A stretch of DNA of 64,000 bases from Promicromonospora sp. Populi. GTDB lineage: Bacteria; Actinomycetota; Actinomycetes; Actinomycetales; Cellulomonadaceae. Location of the stretch: contig NZ_CP163528.1 in assembly GCF_041081105.1 (NCBI RefSeq), forward strand, positions 930,001 through 994,000, in the 5' to 3' direction. Positions 59,298 through 64,000 of the stretch are shown in pieces. The notes beneath the pieces are model-generated. The model ran no database searches and was not told the origin of the DNA. It saw nothing but the letters and a program-made list of their open reading frames with translations. Position numbers and translations under genes: made by a program. Positions within the stretch are counted from its first letter, which is position 1. Each line of letters begins with the position of its first letter.

Positions 59298-59714
59298 ATG
59301 AACCTTCGAGGATTTGCCACCATCAGCTACTGGGCCGACGACGTCGTCGCGGCGGCCGCCTGGTACACCGAGCTGCTCGGCGTCGAACCGTACTTCGAGC
59401 GCCCCGGGCCTGACGGCGTGCCCGCCTACATCGAGTTTCGCATCGGGGACCACGAGGCCGAGCTGGGTCTCGTCAGCCGTGCGTTCGCGCCGCCGGGCCT
59501 GCCCACACAGCCGGGCGGCGCGATCGTGTACTGGCATGTCGACGACCTGGAGGGCACGGTCGCGCGCTTGCTGGAGCTGGGCGCCACCGAGTACCAGCCG
59601 ATCACCGTGCGCGGGGAGGGCTTTGTCACCGCCGCCGTCGTGGACCCGTTCGGGAACCTGCTCGGCGTCATGTACAACCCCCATTACCTGGAGCAGCTCG
59701 GGCAGAGCCGGTGA
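59298..59714 (+). CDS. VOC family (glyoxalase-like) protein
   Basis: This 138-aa vicinal oxygen chelate fold protein has TISYWADDVVAAAAWYTELL, YIEFRIGDHEAELGLVSRAF, IVYWHVDDLEGTVARLLELG and VVDPFGNLLGVMYNP. It is probably a dimeric metal-dependent enzyme or a resistance-type binding protein. ATG 59298 starts 44 bp after the KfrA-like gene on the same strand; TGTGAT lies 6 nt upstream. Confidence 0.9.
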   Translation: MNLRGFATISYWADDVVAAAAWYTELLGVEPYFERPGPDGVPAYIEFRIGDHEAELGLVSRAFAPPGLPTQPGGAIVYWHVDDLEGTVARLLELGATEYQPITVRGEGFVTAAVVDPFGNLLGVMYNPHYLEQLGQSR

Positions 59715-59752
59715 GTCGGCCCGTATCCGCGACAGCCGCTCCGCTCCCCCGT

Positions 59753-59758
59753 TAGGTT
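59753..59758 (+). promoter_or_regulatory. -10 element of leaderless promoter (TAGGTT)
   Basis: TAGGTT lies 6 nt before the GTG at 59765. Confidence 0.45.
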
Positions 59759-59764
59759 GCCATC

Positions 59765-61606
59765 GTGACTTCAGCACCCCTGACTTCCGCACCAGAGATC
59801 ATCAACGCCCTGCTCGACCTGACCGCCTGGGCCGTCTTCGACGTCGACCCCGAGGGGCGGATCCTGGCGGGGAACGACGAGTCCGGCAGCTTGCAGCTCG
59901 TCGAGCTCTCGCCTGACGGCACCCGGACGCAGCTCACCGCGCTGCCGTCCCGCTGCACCGGGCGATACGTCCCAGGTACGCGCCGCGTGGTGGTGCAGCA
60001 CGACAACGGAGGGGACGAGCAGATGCAGCTCAGCCTCCTCGACCTCGCGACGGTGTCCGCCCCCGCGACGCTCGGGGACCTCACTCCCCTGGTCCACGAC
60101 CCCGCGTACAAGCACGACCTGGCCGACGTGTCTGCCGACTCGGTGGTGTTCCTGACCAACCGGCGCGACGGCATCGACTTCGACGTCGTAGTGCACGACC
60201 TGGCGACGGGCACCGAGACCACGCTGTACGACGGCGGCGGGTACCTCGCGGCCGCCATCGCCTCCCACGACCGGCGCTCCGTCGCGATCACCGTCGCCAG
60301 CAGCAAGCCCCGTTCCACACAGATACTGGTTGCGGGAGACCACACCGCTGGGAACGGCTCGACCGCGCACGCCGTCACCGCACCTGACGAGCACGCCCAC
60401 CACACGCAGGTCGCCTGGGCTGCGAACGATGACACGCTCGTCATGGCTTCGGACCACGAGCGCGAGTTTGCTGCCGTCGTGCGAGTGCGTCCTGACGGCA
60501 CGGTCTGGGAGACCCTCGTCGAGGCCGACGACCACGACCTCGAGGTAGTCCTCTCCCCCGACGGCACCGTGATGGTCGTGGGCCACCACCAGGACGGCGT
60601 CACCAGCCTGGCCGTGCACGAACAGGGCGGCGCCCACCGCTGCGACGTCGCGCTGCCCGACGCCGGTGTGCCCACCGTCATCTGGGCCCCCGACTCCTCA
60701 CGGTTCGCCGTGCACCTCACCACCCCCGGCGACCCTGGGTCGATCCTTCTGGTCGACGCCGCTACCGGCGCCGTCACCACACTGGTCGACGGACCCGCCC
60801 AGATCCCCGCAGGCCTACCGATCTCGCTGCCCACCGTCCACCGCGTCCCCACCCCGGACGGCGAGCAGATCCCCTGCTTTGTGCACCAACCCGCACCGGG
60901 AGCCGACCCCGCCCTCGCCGGCGCATCCGTGATCGTCGTGCACGGCGGCCCCGAAGCCGAAGCGACGCGCCTGTTCTTCCCGATCGTCCAGGCACTCACC
61001 GGCGCCGGACTCACCGTGCTCGTCCCCAACGTCCGCGGCTCCGCCGGCTACGGCAAGCGCTGGGTCAGCCTGGACGACGTCGACAAGAGGCTCGACTCCG
61101 TCGCCGACCTAGCCGCCCTGCACACCTGGCTCCCCACGCTCGGCCTCGACCCGGAACGAAGCGCACTCTTCGGCGGGTCCTACGGCGGCTACATGGTCCT
61201 GGCCGGCACAACCATGCAGCCCGACCTGTGGGCCGCCGGAATCGACATCGTCGGCATGTCGTCACTCGTCACCTTCCTCGAGAACACCTCCGAGTACCGC
61301 CGCGCCGTCCGCGAACGCGAGTACGGCAGCCTCGAGCACGACCGGGACCTACTCATCAAGGCCTCGCCCATCACCTACCTCGACCAGCTCCGCGCACCAC
61401 TCTTCGTGATCCACGGCGCCAACGACCCACGCGTCCCCCTGTCCGAGGCGGAGCAGATCGCCGCGGCGCTCGCGGACCGCGGCATCCGGCACGAGCTGCG
61501 GGTCTATGCGGACGAGGGTCACGGGCTGGCCAAACGAGCCAACCGGAAGGATGCCTACCCGGCCGCGATCGAGTTCCTCGCCGAAATTCTGGGGCGCTGG
61601 GCGTGA
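59765..61606 (+). CDS. S9-family serine peptidase (prolyl oligopeptidase-like)
   Basis: This 613-aa enzyme has an N-terminal beta-propeller (residues about 20-340, with repeated WAPDSSRFAVHLTTPGD-type strands) and a C-terminal alpha/beta-hydrolase domain. The catalytic triad is visible: Ser in FGGSYGGYMVLAG, Asp in VIHGANDPRVPLSEAEQ and His in DEGHGLAKRAN. There is no signal peptide, so it is cytosolic. It probably cleaves short peptides. The stop overlaps the next gene (GTGA), forming an operon with a PHP-fold hydrolase. Confidence 0.93.
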   Translation: MTSAPLTSAPEIINALLDLTAWAVFDVDPEGRILAGNDESGSLQLVELSPDGTRTQLTALPSRCTGRYVPGTRRVVVQHDNGGDEQMQLSLLDLATVSAPATLGDLTPLVHDPAYKHDLADVSADSVVFLTNRRDGIDFDVVVHDLATGTETTLYDGGGYLAAAIASHDRRSVAITVASSKPRSTQILVAGDHTAGNGSTAHAVTAPDEHAHHTQVAWAANDDTLVMASDHEREFAAVVRVRPDGTVWETLVEADDHDLEVVLSPDGTVMVVGHHQDGVTSLAVHEQGGAHRCDVALPDAGVPTVIWAPDSSRFAVHLTTPGDPGSILLVDAATGAVTTLVDGPAQIPAGLPISLPTVHRVPTPDGEQIPCFVHQPAPGADPALAGASVIVVHGGPEAEATRLFFPIVQALTGAGLTVLVPNVRGSAGYGKRWVSLDDVDKRLDSVADLAALHTWLPTLGLDPERSALFGGSYGGYMVLAGTTMQPDLWAAGIDIVGMSSLVTFLENTSEYRRAVREREYGSLEHDRDLLIKASPITYLDQLRAPLFVIHGANDPRVPLSEAEQIAAALADRGIRHELRVYADEGHGLAKRANRKDAYPAAIEFLAEILGRWA

Positions 61607-62958
61607 CCCGCGAGGAGCGCCGCCTGCGCCTGTCGATCGACGACCAGATCGAGAACCGGTACCTCGAGGTGCCGTTCGAGATACCTCCGGGGCCCGCCGG
61701 GAAAGCCCTGGAGGTGACCCTCGAGTTCGACCGGGACGCCGCGGTGATCGACCTGGGCTGCCGCGACCCCGGACGCTGGCGCGGATGGTCGGGCGGCGCG
61801 CGGTCTCGCTTCGCGATCACGCAGGGCGCAGCCACACCGGGTTACGAGCCCGGTGAGCTCGTCACCGGCGAGTGGGCGGTGGTGCTCGGCCTGCACCGGA
61901 TGCCGGCCGAGCCCATCGACGTCACGGTCACCATCGTGACCGGGGTCGACGCCGGCCCGGTCGAGGACGAACCACCGGCGCCGCCCCCGCCGTCGGACAG
62001 CGAGCACCGGACCGGGCTCGGCCGTGACCTCCCCGCGCCCGACGGGCTGACCTGGTACGCGGGCGACACGCACGCACATACCACCCACTCGGACGGGTCG
62101 CTCAGCATTGCCCAGCTGACCGCCGCAGCAGTGGGTCGCGGCCTGGACTTCCTCGCCGTGACCGACCACAACACCGTCTCCCACCACGCGCACCTGCCTG
62201 GTGTGGGCGCCGCGTACGACATCTGCCTCCTGCCCGGGCAGGAGGTGACCACGCATGCGGGGCACGCGAACGCGTTCGGCGACATCGGCTGGGTGGACTT
62301 CCGTCGCCCGGCGGCGCAGTGGCTCTCCGACGTCACCGAGCGCGGTGGGCTGTTGTCCGTCAACCATCCGATCCAGGACGACTGCGCCTGGCTGTTTCCC
62401 GTGCGGACGGGGTTCCTCGAGCTGTGGCACATCTCGTGGTTCCTCGACCTGACGGCCACGGGGGCGTGGGCCTACCTGCGCGGGTACAACGGCCTGCCTG
62501 ACGGCGGTACCACCAGCGGCGGCCGGCCCGGTACCACCAGCCCGGCCGGCGGTCCTGTACTGCTGGGCGGTAGCGACTTTCACACGCCGGAGCAGGGTTT
62601 CCCGCCCGGCACGCCTACCACCTGGGTCGCCGCCGAGGACCGTACGCCCGAGGCGATCCTGGACGCGATCCGGCAGGGACGCACCGCCATCAGTAGGTTT
62701 CCCGGGCCGGGCGAGCCCGCACTGGTGCGCGTGGGCGACGACCTCGTCGCCGTGGACGCGGACGGCACGGTACTCGTGGAGGGTCTCGACCTCGGGGGAA
62801 TTCCTGAGGTCGCCGGAGGTCAAGGTCGCGCGGACCGGCCGGGGAACGGCCGACGACGCCGGGTGCGCGGCGACCGGGTGACGTTCTCCGCGCCACCCGA
62901 GCACGGCCCCTACCGGCTGGAGGCCGCGGACCGTACCCTGCTCGCGATCAGCGCGTGA
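61603..62958 (+). CDS. CehA/McbA-type metallohydrolase (PHP domain)
   Basis: This 451-aa protein has a non-catalytic N-terminal beta-rich region (residues about 1-140), then a PHP domain with metal-binding motifs GDTHAHTTHSDGSLS, VTDHNTVSHHAH, LPGQEVTTHAGHANAFG, SVNHPIQDDCAW and LLGGSDFHTPEQ. Related enzymes hydrolyse carbamates and phosphoesters. GTG 61603 overlaps the peptidase stop, so the two proteins are made together, perhaps in breakdown of a modified peptide or ester. It overlaps the convergent MFS gene by 11 bp. Confidence 0.9.
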   Translation: MTREERRLRLSIDDQIENRYLEVPFEIPPGPAGKALEVTLEFDRDAAVIDLGCRDPGRWRGWSGGARSRFAITQGAATPGYEPGELVTGEWAVVLGLHRMPAEPIDVTVTIVTGVDAGPVEDEPPAPPPPSDSEHRTGLGRDLPAPDGLTWYAGDTHAHTTHSDGSLSIAQLTAAAVGRGLDFLAVTDHNTVSHHAHLPGVGAAYDICLLPGQEVTTHAGHANAFGDIGWVDFRRPAAQWLSDVTERGGLLSVNHPIQDDCAWLFPVRTGFLELWHISWFLDLTATGAWAYLRGYNGLPDGGTTSGGRPGTTSPAGGPVLLGGSDFHTPEQGFPPGTPTTWVAAEDRTPEAILDAIRQGRTAISRFPGPGEPALVRVGDDLVAVDADGTVLVEGLDLGGIPEVAGGQGRADRPGNGRRRRVRGDRVTFSAPPEHGPYRLEAADRTLLAISA

Positions 62959-64000
62959 CGGGCGCCGAGTCTGGTCCGGCGTCGGGCTCGACGTTCGGTC
63001 CAGCAGCGTTCGGTCCAGCAGCCGGACCGTAGGGCGAGTCCGCCGCCTCCGGCGCCGCCGGCAGGCGGATGAAGCGGGAGACCGTTGTGCCGATCACGAG
63101 CAGCGCGAACGGGTACACGCTCAGGTAGACGCGGAACGCCTGCCCCGGGTCGGGACCGGGGTCGGCGCCCGAACGGTAGCCGAACCACAGGGCCAGCGAC
63201 GTCAGCGCCCCCGCCGTCACCAGGCCGTTGAGCCGGCCCAGCACGCCGAACGCCGCCAGGAACAGCCCGCTGCGGTGCGTGCCGTGGCGTGCGGCGTCGG
63301 CGTCCAGCACACGGGCGATGACCAGGTCGTTCGTGGCGAGCACGCCCGAGTAGCCGACCGCCACGGAGAGCCCGGCGAGGATCCCGGTGAGCAGGTCGGT
63401 CGCGAAGTACATCGGCACGAACCCCACGGCCGCGACCGGCAGTGCGAGCCGCCACGTCCACGCGGCGCCCTTGCGGCGCACGACTGCCGCCCACACGCTG
63501 AGCATCCCGATCGCGACGGCGATCACGACCAGCTGCAGGATGCTCGCGTCCAGCGCCGAGCCGTTCAGCGTGTGGTCCACGTACAGCTGGAGACCGCCCA
63601 GCACCAGGGCCATAGCGGACCCGTAGCAGGCGTTGACGACCCCGACCGTCCAGAACTGCGACGTCGACAGGATCTGCCCTACCGACCGGAAGAACTGTGG
63701 CCGGGGCTCCGCGTCGAGCGCCGGGTCCTCCCGCACGCCGAAGGCGGTCCAGAGGATGACGGCGGCGGCCACCACCCCGAAGATCACCGCGAGGCGCCCG
63801 TAGCCCACCGTGGAACCCTCGGTACCGAGCACGTTGCGCGCCAGGACAGGCGTCAGCGCGAGCGCGATGACCAGGGCCACGAGCTGGGCGCCCTGCCGCA
63901 CCGCGTTCGCCGTCGCGCGGCGTCGCTCCTGGGTGAACAGCTCGGGCAGCAGCGCGCCGTAGCTGGCGTTGATCAGGGAGTCGGCCATCTCGGTGGTGAT
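62948..64000 (-). CDS. MFS-type transporter, 5' end outside window
   Basis: The C-terminal part, about 350 codons, of a major facilitator or GPH-type membrane transporter. About nine helices are visible (for example LVALVIALALTPVLARNVLG, LAVIFGVVAAAVILWTAFGV, LLTGILAGLSVAVGYSGVLA). The motif ADSLINASYGALLPELFTQE at the left suggests the GPH sugar-cation symporter group. The tail is Pro/Asp/Gly-rich and cytoplasmic. The frame is open to the window end, so the start is missing. The substrate is unknown. Confidence 0.85.
   Translation of the reverse strand: MTTEMADSLINASYGALLPELFTQERRRATANAVRQGAQLVALVIALALTPVLARNVLGTEGSTVGYGRLAVIFGVVAAAVILWTAFGVREDPALDAEPRPQFFRSVGQILSTSQFWTVGVVNACYGSAMALVLGGLQLYVDHTLNGSALDASILQLVVIAVAIGMLSVWAAVVRRKGAAWTWRLALPVAAVGFVPMYFATDLLTGILAGLSVAVGYSGVLATNDLVIARVLDADAARHGTHRSGLFLAAFGVLGRLNGLVTAGALTSLALWFGYRSGADPGPDPGQAFRVYLSVYPFALLVIGTTVSRFIRLPAAPEAADSPYGPAAGPNAAGPNVEPDAGPDSAPVTR

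Overview
The window is about 64 kb of high-GC (roughly 70%) actinobacterial chromosome. The order rpe ... ribD-ribE-ribBA-ribH, hisE-hisG, DEAD-box helicase, pgsA-like gene, DUF881-sbp-DUF881, FHA-FtsR-bifunctional nuclease-MerR (the Rv1827-Rv1830 block of mycobacteria) points to Actinomycetota, most likely Micrococcales and plausibly Promicromonosporaceae. The family call rests on recalled synteny, not on a search. GTG starts and GTGA/ATGA start-stop overlaps are common. No rRNA, recognisable tRNA or CRISPR array was seen.

Layout. 1-3.6 kb: end of rpe, a NarL-type two-component pair and a frameshifted DUF2306 membrane gene. 3.7-7.8 kb: an FMN riboswitch and the riboflavin operon; ribBA carries an apparent -1 frameshift. 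7.9-10.5 kb: a lipoprotein, hisE-hisG and a PH-domain protein. 10.5-19.4 kb: a conserved core of RNA helicase, phospholipid synthase, division-linked DUF881/Sbp genes, the FHA metabolic switch protein, two MerR regulators, a bifunctional nuclease and a metallo-beta-lactamase-fold hydrolase. 19.4-23.5 kb: an accessory island with a PrsW-like membrane protease/toxin fusion and three downstream putative immunity genes, less GC-rich at the toxin tip and immunity end. 23.6-28.2 kb: a PLD-family enzyme, a tyrosine recombinase beside a lox-like inverted repeat, an alcohol dehydrogenase with an in-frame 15-bp tandem repeat, and a TOPRIM protein. 28.2-33.1 kb: a perfect 30-bp inverted repeat, two small proteins, and a fatty-acid desaturase with a DesK/DesR-like pair whose kinase and desaturase promoters share a 25-bp element. 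33-43 kb: a UvrA paralogue, a frameshifted PhzF gene, AraC/VOC, a P-loop kinase, oxidoreductases, malic enzyme, GNAT and a decayed tyrosine phosphatase. 43-50.9 kb: an Abi-like HEPN protein, RNase Z, a degenerate DnaQ/TerB/Lsr2-like fusion, galE, LysE, and a tyrosine recombinase with a peptidoglycan-binding-like domain inserted in its catalytic domain. 50.9-64 kb: an ECF42-type DGPF/sigma pair with its likely promoter, an MMPL exporter, a MerR/erythromycin-esterase divergon, a secreted glycine-rich protein, a KfrA-like coiled-coil DNA-binding protein amid palindromes, and a peptidase/PHP-hydrolase operon running into a truncated MFS gene.

Two window-wide patterns stand out. First, 19 genes have a TANNNT hexamer exactly 6-7 nt before the start codon, as expected for leaderless mRNAs; this also fixes many starts. 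Second, three otherwise conserved genes (DUF2306, ribBA, phzF-like) each look broken by one missing base, so either the assembly has single-base deletions or these genes are decaying.
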